Assembly (NCBI GenBank): GCA_937870825.1
Contig: CALMZO010000111.1
Span: 1 to 38,860 of the forward strand
Length of the DNA stretch: 38,860 nucleotides
Origin: an uncultured Chloroflexota bacterium
GTDB taxonomy: Bacteria; Chloroflexota; Anaerolineae; UBA4142; SHND01
Reading direction: 5' to 3'
Each line of letters begins with the position of its first letter. Positions within the stretch are counted from its first letter, which is position 1. The notes below the pieces were generated by a model. The model saw only the letters and a list, made by a program, of their open reading frames with translations, was not told where the DNA came from and ran no database searches. The position numbers and the translations under genes were made by a program. Positions 24,447 through 32,724 of the stretch are shown piece by piece.

Positions 24447-26588
24447 ATGCCAATTCATTTTTCCCAAGACGAACAAAATATCATCACCCTCACGTTTGAC
24501 CACGCGGGTTCGGTCAATCTCATTGACGAAAATTTTTTGCGCGAGTTTGATGAATGCGTTTTACGTTTAGCAGCGCAGGCACGAGGCACAGCCCCAACCC
24601 TGAATGGCGTAATTCTCGCGTCCGCCAAAGACACCTTTTTCGTGGGCGCGGATATTGAGATGCTGTATCGCGCGAACGATGCCGCGCAAGTATTCGAGAT
24701 GACGCAAGCGTTCAAAGCGACGCTGCGAAAATTGGAAACAATGGGCAAACCTGTTGTCGCCGCGTTGAATGGTTCCGCGCTTGGCGGGGGCTTGGAAATC
24801 GCGCTGGCGTGTCATTACCGCATCGCGTTGAACAACGCGAAAGCGCAATTTGGTTTTCCCGAAGTGACGCTCGGCGTTTTGCCCGCGGGCGGCGGTGTGA
24901 CGCGGTTCGTGCGAAGGTTTGGTTTGCAGACCGCGCTGCCGTACATGGTGGAAGGCACGCGTTTGAAGGTGGAAGAAGCAAAAGACGCGGGATGGATGGA
25001 TGAAATCGTTTCATCACACGACGAAATGATGGAACGCGCGCGCGAATGGATTTTACAGAATCCGCGCGCGCAGCAGCCGTGGGACGCGAACGGCGAACGC
25101 ATTCCCGGCGGCGACCCGCGTCGTCCCCAAGTCATGTCACAGCTGCTGCCGATTGCGCCCGCTATGTTGACGCAAAAAACGCATGGCAATTATCCCGCGC
25201 CCGAAGCGATATTGAGCGCGGCAGTCGAAGGCGCGATGGTGAATTTTGAAACGGCGACGCGCATCGAGTCGCGTTATTTTGCAAAATTGGTCACGGGACA
25301 AGTCGCAAAAAACATGATGAACGCGTTTTGGTTTCAATTGAATGAAATCAAGGCGGGCAAGAGTCGTCCGAGAAGCGAAAAGCGAGAAACAAGAAAATTG
25401 GGAGTGCTTGGCGCGGGATTTATGGGACACGGCATCGCGTATGTTTCCGCGTTGGCGGGAATTGAGGTGGTGATAAAAGATGTGTCGCTCGAACGCGCGG
25501 CGCAAGGCAAGGAAAAAATCGCGGCGTTGTTGGAGGAACGCGTATCGCGCGGAAAGATGGCTCCGGCGCAAAAAGACATCATTCTCGCGCGCGTTCACGC
25601 GACGGATGAGGTGAAAGATTTGCGCGATTGCGATTTGATTATCGAGGCGGTGTTTGAAGACCGCGCGGTCAAAGCGAGCGTGATACGTGAAACGGCAAAC
25701 GTGATTTCGTCGGACGCGATTTTGGGTTCAAACACTTCTACACTGCCAATTACCTCTCTCGCTTCTCATTTCTCGCATCCCTCGAATTTCGTCGGCATTC
25801 ATTTTTTTTCGCCTGTGTCCAAGATGCCGCTCGTCGAAATTATTCGCGGCAAGGAAACGTCGGATAAGGCGATTGCGAAAGCGTTCGATTATGTGCTGCA
25901 AATCGGCAAGGCGCCCATCGTGGTGAATGATTCGCGCGGCTTTTATACGTCGCGTGTTTTTGGAACGTACGTCAGCGAAGGCATGACGCTCCTCGCCGAA
26001 GGACAACCTCCGCGCGCAATTGAATCGGCGGGCATCAAAGCGGGCATGGCTGTCGGTCCGCTCGCGGTGAGTGATGAAGTGAACATTGGTTTGATTTGGC
26101 ACATTCGCGAACAGACGCGCAAGGATTTTGAATCTGAAGGAAAATTTTTTCCGGGCGACGCAAGTGACCGCGTCGTAGATTTCATGGTGAACACGGTGAA
26201 ACGTACAGGCAAAGCGCAAGGCGCGGGATTTTACGAATACCCGGAGGATGGGAAAAAATTTTTGTGGCGCGAATTGCAAAATCATTTTCCGTTGTCCGAT
26301 GTTGAACTATCGCAGCAAGAAATGATGGACCGCTTGTTGTTTGCGCAGTGTTTGGAGACGGTGCGCTGTGTGGAGGAGAATGTTGTCACGTCGAGCGCGG
26401 ATGCAAACATCGGCAGCATTTTCGGCTGGAGTTTCGCGCCGTATGCGGGCGGCACGTTGCAATGTATCAACGCGTACGGTTTGGAAAAATTTATCGCGCG
26501 CGCGCGCGAACTCGCGCAAAAATACGGCGCGCGTTTCGAGCCGCCAGATTTGTTGATAGAAAAAGAGAAAAAAAGAGAAACCTTTTGA
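24447..26588 (+). CDS. Fused enoyl-CoA hydratase / 3-hydroxyacyl-CoA dehydrogenase
   Basis: A 713-residue FadB/FadJ-type multifunctional enzyme. The N-terminal crotonase domain (about 1-200) has VGADIEM for the oxyanion hole, NGSALGGGLEIAL with Glu117 and FPEVTLGVLP with Glu139, the two catalytic glutamates. The dehydrogenase half begins near 315 with the Rossmann motif GVLGAGFMGHG, then has FVGIHFFSPV with catalytic His452 and PLVEIIRG with Glu464. The C-terminal part (about 500-700) is the dehydrogenase C domain with its duplication. It carries out steps two and three of beta-oxidation. It sits between thiolase and acyl-CoA dehydrogenase, so one operon encodes the cycle. The TGA (26586-26588) overlaps a perfect palindrome. 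Confidence 0.93.
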   Translation: MPIHFSQDEQNIITLTFDHAGSVNLIDENFLREFDECVLRLAAQARGTAPTLNGVILASAKDTFFVGADIEMLYRANDAAQVFEMTQAFKATLRKLETMGKPVVAALNGSALGGGLEIALACHYRIALNNAKAQFGFPEVTLGVLPAGGGVTRFVRRFGLQTALPYMVEGTRLKVEEAKDAGWMDEIVSSHDEMMERAREWILQNPRAQQPWDANGERIPGGDPRRPQVMSQLLPIAPAMLTQKTHGNYPAPEAILSAAVEGAMVNFETATRIESRYFAKLVTGQVAKNMMNAFWFQLNEIKAGKSRPRSEKRETRKLGVLGAGFMGHGIAYVSALAGIEVVIKDVSLERAAQGKEKIAALLEERVSRGKMAPAQKDIILARVHATDEVKDLRDCDLIIEAVFEDRAVKASVIRETANVISSDAILGSNTSTLPITSLASHFSHPSNFVGIHFFSPVSKMPLVEIIRGKETSDKAIAKAFDYVLQIGKAPIVVNDSRGFYTSRVFGTYVSEGMTLLAEGQPPRAIESAGIKAGMAVGPLAVSDEVNIGLIWHIREQTRKDFESEGKFFPGDASDRVVDFMVNTVKRTGKAQGAGFYEYPEDGKKFLWRELQNHFPLSDVELSQQEMMDRLLFAQCLETVRCVEENVVTSSADANIGSIFGWSFAPYAGGTLQCINAYGLEKFIARARELAQKYGARFEPPDLLIEKEKKRETF

Positions 26589-26640
26589 TATAAATTTCAA
26601 GAAAATTTTTGCGGGCAAAAATTTTCTTGAAATTTATATC
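26587..26640. repeat. Perfect 26-bp inverted repeat, 2-nt loop
   Basis: Arms 26587-26612 and 26615-26640 are exactly complementary around GG (26613-26614). The left arm overlaps the last two bases of the upstream stop codon; the right arm ends 11 nt before the acyl-CoA dehydrogenase start. Same arm length and spacing as the element at 18645-18697, but unrelated sequence. Confidence 0.95.
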
Positions 26641-26651
26641 CTCTAATTACT

Positions 26652-27794
26652 GTGAAACGTCCAATCTTTCAAGAAGAACATCAAATGTTCCGCGAAACGG
26701 TGCGCGCGTTTATTGAAAAACATGTGACGCCGTTTCATGCGCAGTGGGAAAAAGACGGCATGGTGTCGCGCGAGGTGTGGCGCAAAGCAGGCGACATGGG
26801 ATTCCTCTGTTTCGACGCGCCCGAAGAATACGGCGGCGCGGGCATCGCGGATTTTCGCTACAACGCGATTGTCACCGAAGAGTTGTGGCGTTCGGGTTCG
26901 ACGGGCATCGGCTGGGGTTTGCATTCCGACATTGTTTTCCCGTACCTGATGCAGTACGCGAACGACGAACAGAAAAAACGTTGGCTGCCCAAATTGATTG
27001 CGGGCGAACACATCATGGCGATTGCGATGAGCGAACCGGCGGCGGGCAGTGACCTCGCGGGCATTCGCGCGACGGCAACGCGCGACGGTGACGCGTACAT
27101 CGTCAACGGCTCGAAAACATTTATCACCAACGGCATCATGTCCGATATTGTGGTGACGGTGGTGAAAACGAATCGCGAACTGAAACACAAAGGCATTTCG
27201 CTTTTGGTGTTGGAACGCGGGATGGAGGGTTTCGAGCGCGGGCGCAAACTCGACAAGATTGGATTAAAGGCGCAAGACACGGCGGAATTGTTTTTTGATA
27301 ATGTGCGCGTGCCGCGCGAAAATGTGTTGGGGCAAGAGGGCAAGGGTTTTGTGTACTTGATGCAGCAGTTGCCGCAAGAACGTTTGCACGTCGCCATTGG
27401 CGCGGTGGCGGCGGCGGACGCAGCATTAGAGATGACGTTGAAATATGTTCAAGAGCGTCACGCATTCGGCAAGCCCGTCGGCTCGTTTCAAAATTCGCGT
27501 TTCAAGGTGGCAGAGATGAAAACGGAAATCGAAATCGGTTACGCGTTCATTGACAAATGTATTCTCGCCTTGAACGCGAAACAATTGACCACTGAAGAAG
27601 CGAGCATGGCGAAATGGTGGGCAACCGATTTGCAAAAACGTGTCACCGACCAATGTCTGCAACTGTTTGGCGGCTACGGCTACATGACGGAATATCCCAT
27701 CAGCAAAGCATACCTCGACGCGCGCGTCCAAGCGATTTACGCAGGGACGAATGAGATTATGAAAGAGGTGATTGGGAGGGGAATGGGGTTGTGA
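26652..27794 (+). CDS. Acyl-CoA dehydrogenase (long-chain type)
   Basis: A 380-residue FAD enzyme that introduces the 2,3 double bond into acyl-CoA, the first beta-oxidation step. Motifs: AIAMSEPAAGSDLAGIRATA, GSKTFITNG, RHAFGKPVGSFQ, LQLFGGYGY and IYAGTNEIMKEVIGRGMGL. The site that carries the catalytic Glu in medium-chain enzymes is Ala in YAGT, as in long-chain (LCAD-like) and isovaleryl enzymes. Those use a Glu in a distant helix, seen here as Glu243 in LPQERL. The start is GTG 26652, 11 nt after the palindrome, with no strong ribosome site. An electron-transfer flavoprotein is not in the window. Confidence 0.9.
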   Translation: MKRPIFQEEHQMFRETVRAFIEKHVTPFHAQWEKDGMVSREVWRKAGDMGFLCFDAPEEYGGAGIADFRYNAIVTEELWRSGSTGIGWGLHSDIVFPYLMQYANDEQKKRWLPKLIAGEHIMAIAMSEPAAGSDLAGIRATATRDGDAYIVNGSKTFITNGIMSDIVVTVVKTNRELKHKGISLLVLERGMEGFERGRKLDKIGLKAQDTAELFFDNVRVPRENVLGQEGKGFVYLMQQLPQERLHVAIGAVAAADAALEMTLKYVQERHAFGKPVGSFQNSRFKVAEMKTEIEIGYAFIDKCILALNAKQLTTEEASMAKWWATDLQKRVTDQCLQLFGGYGYMTEYPISKAYLDARVQAIYAGTNEIMKEVIGRGMGL

Positions 27795-27860
27795 GCGCGG
27801 CGCGAAGGGATTGCCAAGTGCGGTTATCATGGATTCAAAGGAATGTTTGAAGCGAAAGTG

Positions 27861-27900
27861 ACGGCTGCGCCGCTTTCGCGGCGCAGCCGTCGCATTTTTT
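27861..27900 (+). terminator. Strong intrinsic terminator of the beta-oxidation operon
   Basis: Perfect 13-bp GC-rich stem (27861-27873 with 27878-27890), TTTC loop, then CGCATTTTTT. An outer inverted pair GCGAAAGTGA (27852-27861) / TCACTTTCGC (27908-27917) wraps it. Confidence 0.9.
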
Positions 27901-27960
27901 GGGGAACTCACTTTCGCGATTTCAAGATTTATTCATATTTTGTTCTGTGGAGGTTTTGCA

Positions 27961-29181
27961 ATGGGAAAAACACTGCACATCATCTCACGTTTTTGTTTGG
28001 GGTGTATAATTATTTTGCTTCCAGTAGTTTTTGAGTCGTCTGGGAATGGAATACAGACCGCCTTCGCCCAAGAGGGCGACCCAGAAGATGAATCTGCGAT
28101 TTTCTCTATTCGCAATCCGAATTTTGAAGACAGCGAAAATTCATATGCGCCATGGGTGATAACGTCAAATCCCGTTGCTGGTGAATTTGATGTCGAAGAT
28201 TGTTGCGCCAATGCTTTGCCGCTAACAGGTCTAGAAGGTGGCAACGACCTTGCGCTCTATCCAAATCAGCGAGACCTAACCCTACGACAAGCGGTCCAGG
28301 TTATTGGCGGAAAAAAGTATATTCTTTCTGCATGGGTTGCAGCATCTGGCACCACTGCAGAAATGGCTTGGTGGAATAATGGGGATACGACGAGGCGCGT
28401 TTGCGCTACGATAACTAATCAATGGCCCGATTACCGCCCTATTACGTGTGAGTTCACGGTGCCTGCCAATGCAACAAAGATAAGAGTAATTCTGAAAGCG
28501 TTTCACACAAATTCAACGAACTGGGTTGTAACGGACGGGTGGGTGTTGACGCAAAGAGGGCATTTTTATGCACAGGCACAAAAAACCGGAATTTTTTACG
28601 GTGTCCGTGCAGACATTAACACGATTAATCCCTCTGCAAAAATACGCGAGCCAATCTTTTATTACGCGACCATAAACATAACTAATGCGAGAAAAGGTAT
28701 TGAGACAGGGTGGCAGAGAGGAATCAATACAACCTGCCAGAATCAATTCAGCTATTCTAGTTCTGTCTTCAACTGGTCAAATCAGCCAGTGCATAATCCC
28801 ATGCCGGCTTCCAACACCTCATACCAATTCTGGCTATACAAGTTGCAGGGGACAACGTGGCGGGTGGACATAACCAATTTGGTCGGAGGGCAATTGCTCT
28901 TTCGCCAAGACATCTTCATTGATGGCTTGGAGCATGGTACCCGTTTGCTGGCTGGTGGTGAGGTCTTCTCACCGCATCGAATCAACGATATGGGAATCAA
29001 CGGTTTTCTTAATCTAAAATGGCGGGATCAAAATGGTGCCTGGCATGCATGGGATGGCCATAATGGCGAGGTTAGAGATACGCCTTATGCCGTCGCGTAC
29101 CATCCAACGGATCCTTTAAACAATATTCAAGCAAGTGGAAACAATATTCTACCACTTGCGCCAGGGAGTCCATGTCCATGA
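27961..29181 (+). CDS. Exported protein with a CBM-like N-terminal domain, function unknown
   Basis: A 406-residue secreted protein; signal peptide 1-36 with cleavage after AFA (TAFA-QEG). GGAGG at 27949-27953 fixes the ATG at 27961. The N-terminal domain (about 45-190) has the pattern of a CBM4/9-like jelly roll: NPNFEDSENSYAPWVI, RQAVQVIGGKKYILSAWV, NATKIRVILKAF, NWVVTDGWVLTQRG. The C-terminal domain (about 195-406) is unrecognised; it has paired Cys, a YQFWLYKLQGTTWRVDI strand, and HRINDMG-NGFLNLKW. The DNA is visibly less GC-rich than neighbours and uses different codons, suggesting acquisition. No catalytic motif seen. Possibly a sugar-binding surface protein. Confidence 0.65.
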   Translation: MGKTLHIISRFCLGCIIILLPVVFESSGNGIQTAFAQEGDPEDESAIFSIRNPNFEDSENSYAPWVITSNPVAGEFDVEDCCANALPLTGLEGGNDLALYPNQRDLTLRQAVQVIGGKKYILSAWVAASGTTAEMAWWNNGDTTRRVCATITNQWPDYRPITCEFTVPANATKIRVILKAFHTNSTNWVVTDGWVLTQRGHFYAQAQKTGIFYGVRADINTINPSAKIREPIFYYATINITNARKGIETGWQRGINTTCQNQFSYSSSVFNWSNQPVHNPMPASNTSYQFWLYKLQGTTWRVDITNLVGGQLLFRQDIFIDGLEHGTRLLAGGEVFSPHRINDMGINGFLNLKWRDQNGAWHAWDGHNGEVRDTPYAVAYHPTDPLNNIQASGNNILPLAPGSPCP

Positions 29182-29215
29182 GGTCTGATTCCGTTGACAT
29201 AGAAAGGGGATAAAA

Positions 29216-30112
29216 ATGTTTTCTCGCGTTATCTTTTTTTGCTTGACCGCTTTGGCGCTCTGCTTATTCGTTGCATGTAATTCTTCAAATCAGCCTTTGA
29301 CAGAATTGCCTAGCATTCCATCACTTCCTCCTGATCGTGTGGCTCCAATTCCCACGCAATCCTCGCTTGGAGTTTCCGCTAAACCCATTGAGGCAAGTTG
29401 GTCAACTGGTTCAAATCCAATTGTCTCCACCGACAAAACCATATTTGGCGCGCATGTTGTCGTCATAACTGATAAACAGGTCACTGTGGTTTATTCTGTC
29501 TCAAGCGATTCAAGTTTGAAAAGCATTGATGCTCAAGCTCCAAAGTTGACAGATAACAATGGCAAGCAATACAAAACGACACAGCCAACTGCGTTAGCAG
29601 AGCTCGAGGGATTCCAATTGGTCGCTGTCACCTTCCAAAGCCCGGAGACCAATGCATCAGAATTTGCTCTGGAGATTCAACCTGGTAGCGAGGCAGTCCC
29701 ACTTCAAATCACTCTTGCACAAATAGAACCACTTGATGCACAACCACCGTATATTTTTGAAGGGAGACAGACACTTGTCGCGAGGGAGGGCTATCTAGAT
29801 CAGGGCGACTATCGGGTCTCATTTAATGGGTTCTTTCCTTATTCCGAGGATGTAGTAGCAAAGCAACAAAACTCCAAAGGACTCACCACAGAGGAACTGA
29901 TTGCCGACGAAAAAACGAAAGCAGCAACCACACCAGAGATAGACCTCTCCAAACCCTTTCCAACGAACGCGATTACTGACAAGGTATCGGAAGGCAAACC
30001 AAGGATTGGCGAGGCGACGATTCGGATTGAGAATCTCAAGACAGGTCAAGTGCAGTTTCTATTCGTGGTTTTTCTCGATGACGGCGATATCAAGTCAACG
30101 TGGCTCGAATGA
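29216..30112 (+). CDS. Putative lipoprotein of unknown function
   Basis: A 298-residue protein with a lipoprotein signal: hydrophobic 5-20 and lipobox LFVAC with Cys21, followed by a Ser/Pro-rich linker (about 22-55). The rest shows beta strands (HVVVITDKQVTVVYSV, FQLVAVTFQSP, EFALEIQPGSEAVPLQI) and a C-terminal RIGEATIRIENLKTGQVQFLF strand. No family recognised. AAAGGGGA precedes the ATG at 29216, 34 nt after the previous stop; the two genes probably form one unit. The same lower-GC codon use as its neighbour points to a common origin. Ends in a strong terminator. Confidence 0.7.
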   Translation: MFSRVIFFCLTALALCLFVACNSSNQPLTELPSIPSLPPDRVAPIPTQSSLGVSAKPIEASWSTGSNPIVSTDKTIFGAHVVVITDKQVTVVYSVSSDSSLKSIDAQAPKLTDNNGKQYKTTQPTALAELEGFQLVAVTFQSPETNASEFALEIQPGSEAVPLQITLAQIEPLDAQPPYIFEGRQTLVAREGYLDQGDYRVSFNGFFPYSEDVVAKQQNSKGLTTEELIADEKTKAATTPEIDLSKPFPTNAITDKVSEGKPRIGEATIRIENLKTGQVQFLFVVFLDDGDIKSTWLE

Positions 30113-30119
30113 GTTTTCA

Positions 30120-30160
30120 CCCAAAAAGAAAGCGGCTCAATGAGCCGCTTTCTTTTTGGG
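30120..30160. terminator. Bidirectional terminator between convergent units
   Basis: Perfect 19-bp stem (30120-30138 with 30142-30160) with loop AAT and the T-rich stem end TTTCTTTTTGGG on the plus strand; the minus-strand stem end is equally T-rich. It separates the lipoprotein gene from the leftward genes. Bases 30161-30266 hold no feature I could recognise. Confidence 0.85.
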
Positions 30161-30266
30161 GTTCAGTTTACTTGTCACTGCTTTTTATTCCCTATCTTGC
30201 ATTACCAATCTCACAATCTGTCTTTCTATGTTTCCCCGCGTCTGTCTCGTATTAAATATTCACACT

Positions 30267-31244
30267 CTACTCAAACGCCAACTCCCGTTCCTCCGCGCGT
30301 AATTGGTCCGCGCGCTGCAATTCGAGCGGCGCATATTGTTCGCGCGCATCGCCGATTCCAAACGCGTACCCAATGGCTTCGCCCAACGCGTGCGTCGCTA
30401 AACCGAGCGCGAGCGCCAACACGAATTTTGCGTCAAACGGGACGAATGCGTTCGTGCGTTGCAAATCGGGCAGCATTTTTTTCAAGCGCACGAATGGAAT
30501 CAACGGCGCGCTCAACGCGTACACCATTCGCCGCGCCGCGCGCCATTTGTTTTGTTCGGCGCGCCGCGCGCCAAAGATGCGTCCGCCGAGAAATTTGTGA
30601 ATGAAAAAGGGACGCCACATCGAGAAATTCAGATGCGCGAGCAACGCGGCGTTTTCCAACCAAAGCAATTCGCCGCGCCGCGTCAATTCAAGCTGAAACA
30701 CCACTTCCGAGTCCAGCTTGGCGTCGAGTTGTGCGCCGTGTGTGTCCAACACCGCGCGCGTGTAACTCGTGTTGTGCCCGGGGAGCATCGGCTTGACGCC
30801 GCTCGTGACGGGTTCCGCCCACTGCCCAAAATTCAAAATAAAATCCGCGCGGCTGATGCTCGACGGATTCGCGTTGCGCATCGCCACGCTCACCGCCGCG
30901 TACCGTTGCGCGTGCGCGTTCAACAACGCCTCCGCCCAATTCGGACTCGGAAACGCGTGGTCTTCGGCAAACGCGATGAACGGCGCATGTGAAGCCGCAA
31001 CGGCTTGGATTTTGGCGCGGCTCACAGAAGTGATTTGACCCACCGCAACGATTTGGACGGAATGAAATTCGCGCCACGCGCGCGCCGTTTCTTCCAACAG
31101 TGCGCGCTGCGGTGTGACCAGTACCAATTCAATTTCATTTGCGCGCATCTGCGCGCGTAGATGGCGAATCGTTTTTTGGATGCGCGCGACATCAAGCGGC
31201 GCGAGGAGAATCACAGAGAGCGCGGGCGGGGCGGGAGGGGGCAT
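30267..31244 (-). CDS. Family 2 glycosyltransferase-like protein
   Basis: A 325-residue protein with an N-terminal GT-A fold. LSVILLAPLDVARIQKTIRHLRAQ (9-32) opens the fold, SVSRAKIQAVAASHAPFIAFAEDHAFPSPNWAEAL contains the acidic metal site (AEDH in place of the usual DxD), and SRRGEL/LENAAL corresponds to the later acceptor region. The C-terminal 100 residues are hydrophobic (LALALGLATHALGEAIGYAFG) and likely membrane-attached. It would transfer a sugar in surface-glycan synthesis; donor and acceptor unknown. The short N-terminal MPPPAPP is atypical but no better start is seen. Last gene of the long leftward run. Confidence 0.75.
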   Translation of the reverse strand: MPPPAPPALSVILLAPLDVARIQKTIRHLRAQMRANEIELVLVTPQRALLEETARAWREFHSVQIVAVGQITSVSRAKIQAVAASHAPFIAFAEDHAFPSPNWAEALLNAHAQRYAAVSVAMRNANPSSISRADFILNFGQWAEPVTSGVKPMLPGHNTSYTRAVLDTHGAQLDAKLDSEVVFQLELTRRGELLWLENAALLAHLNFSMWRPFFIHKFLGGRIFGARRAEQNKWRAARRMVYALSAPLIPFVRLKKMLPDLQRTNAFVPFDAKFVLALALGLATHALGEAIGYAFGIGDAREQYAPLELQRADQLRAEERELAFE

Positions 31245-31309
31245 AGCTCGACAGGACGGGGTTGCGGAACGCGCGGCAATCTATGAGGGCGGTGATTCAA
31301 AGCTGTGCA

Positions 31310-31792
31310 TTACTCTTGGACGATTCGAATCGCGTCCCCGATTTTGATTTCGCCGCCGCGCACGACGCGCGCCAACATCCCGCGCTGGTGCTGCAATTCC
31401 GCGCGCAGTCCCCTTCGCACATCGTCCACCATCGAACAGGGTTCGCACTCTTTGGTCGTTTCCAAAATCGCGCCGCCGATTTGCAAACGCGTCTTTTTGG
31501 GCAGAGCCATCAAGTCAATTCCGCGCGTCGTGATATTTTCGCGAATCGCCCCAATCGGGAAATCGTATTCGACGCACGTTTCTTGCTCAAGCAGCAACAC
31601 CTGGCGTGAGCTGTCGGGCATTGCATGTCGGTCCCCTTCCAAGCCGCGATTCGCAATCGCGCGCACACTTGTTACTTGTTTCATCGGCTGTTTGTGTTTT
31701 ACGCACAGTTGCAAACTGACGACCGTGCCGCGCGTGTGTTGATTCAAAATTTTCCGCGATGTTTCGGTATGCTCTCGTACAAGTTCCACCAT
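31310..31792 (-). CDS. MOSC-domain protein
   Basis: A 160-residue protein consisting of a MOSC (molybdenum cofactor sulfurase C-terminal) domain. It opens with GTVVSLQLC, contains NRGLEGDRHA and SRQVLLLEQET, NITTRGIDLMALPKKTRLQIGGAILETTKECEPC with the conserved Cys, and ends VVRGGEIKIGDAIRIVQE. MOSC domains bind or transfer sulfur onto the molybdenum cofactor or act as a stand-alone sulfur carrier. Its partner is not in the window. The start is ATG 31792; the methyltransferase stop is 12 nt away on the same strand, suggesting cotranscription. Confidence 0.85.
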   Translation of the reverse strand: MVELVREHTETSRKILNQHTRGTVVSLQLCVKHKQPMKQVTSVRAIANRGLEGDRHAMPDSSRQVLLLEQETCVEYDFPIGAIRENITTRGIDLMALPKKTRLQIGGAILETTKECEPCSMVDDVRRGLRAELQHQRGMLARVVRGGEIKIGDAIRIVQE

Positions 31793-31803
31793 TGTTCACC
31801 TCG

Positions 31804-32637
31804 CTACTTGCGCGCGCGGACTTGAATCGCGCGCCATATTTCCTCTACCCCGCGCGCATTGGCAAATGGCTGCAGCGCATCGCGAATTGCCGTGACAAAT
31901 TGTGCGCGCGTCGCTTCATCCATCGCGGCGAGTTCTGCGCGCGCGCCGACGCCCAAGGCATGAAATTCGATGCACTCGTCCAAATTTTTGAAATGCGTCG
32001 CGTTCTCGAACCACTGCGCGGCGGCTTGTGAAAAACCAACCTCGCGCAAGACGCGTTCATAGTCCTGCGGCGTTTGCAGTTCGCTCCAATCCGCGCGATG
32101 TTTTGCGAGCACGGCGCGCGTTTGCAAAACGCGTTCAGTCGAAAATTTTTTGGAATACGCGTGCAGCGTATCGTTGAATTTTCTTACAAGCCCGCCGCGC
32201 TCCGGTTCCCAATTTTGCAGCAGCAGCGCGCCGTGCGGTTTCAACACGCGGAAAAATTCTCCAAATACCGCGCGGGGTTCGCCCCACAGTGCGAACGAAC
32301 AAATCACCACGTCGAACGAATCATCCGCCGCGTCGAGTTTAGTTATATCGCCCGCCACAAATTCGCATTGGTCGAATCCGAATCCTTTTGCCTTGTGCCG
32401 CGCAATCTCCAGCATTTTTTCGCTGGCGTCCACGCCGAAAATTTTCCCGCCATGTCCGGCGCGCGGCGCAACCATCGTCGCGGCGAGCCCCGTCCCGCAT
32501 CCCGCGTCGAGAACATGCGAGCCCGGACGCGTGTCGTACAATTGCAGCAACCGTTTCACGAACGGACGAAAACGCGGGACGCGCGTGCGTTCGTACTCGG
32601 ACGCGAATTCGTCATAGAGTTGAATCAGAATGTCCAT
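31804..32637 (-). CDS. Class I SAM-dependent methyltransferase
   Basis: A 277-residue enzyme. Motif I is VLDAGCGTGLAATMV (about 39-53), followed by GVDASEKMLEIA (motif II), FDVVICSFALWGEPRAVFGEFFRVLKPHGALLLQNW (motif IV and its helix), and a variable C-terminal half (about 160-277). It resembles UbiE/arsenite-type small-molecule methyltransferases in length and motifs; the substrate is unknown. An octamer linker separates it from the TldE gene upstream. Start ATG 32637. Confidence 0.85.
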   Translation of the reverse strand: MDILIQLYDEFASEYERTRVPRFRPFVKRLLQLYDTRPGSHVLDAGCGTGLAATMVAPRAGHGGKIFGVDASEKMLEIARHKAKGFGFDQCEFVAGDITKLDAADDSFDVVICSFALWGEPRAVFGEFFRVLKPHGALLLQNWEPERGGLVRKFNDTLHAYSKKFSTERVLQTRAVLAKHRADWSELQTPQDYERVLREVGFSQAAAQWFENATHFKNLDECIEFHALGVGARAELAAMDEATRAQFVTAIRDALQPFANARGVEEIWRAIQVRARK

Positions 32638-32639
32638 CC

Positions 32640-32724
32640 GTCAGTTTGTCGGTTTGCCGGTTTGTCGGTCCGTCCTTGATGTTTTGACCATCTGACCCTC
32701 CGAGTATCAGACCATCCGACTATT
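32640..32724. repeat. Two octamer arrays between TldE and the methyltransferase
   Basis: First array 32640-32671: four words such as GTCAGTTT, GTCGGTTT. Second array 32685-32724: five degenerate words such as TGACCATC, AGACCATC; it overlaps the TldE stop codon (32720-32722). The two arrays use different words and are not complementary. Confidence 0.7.
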
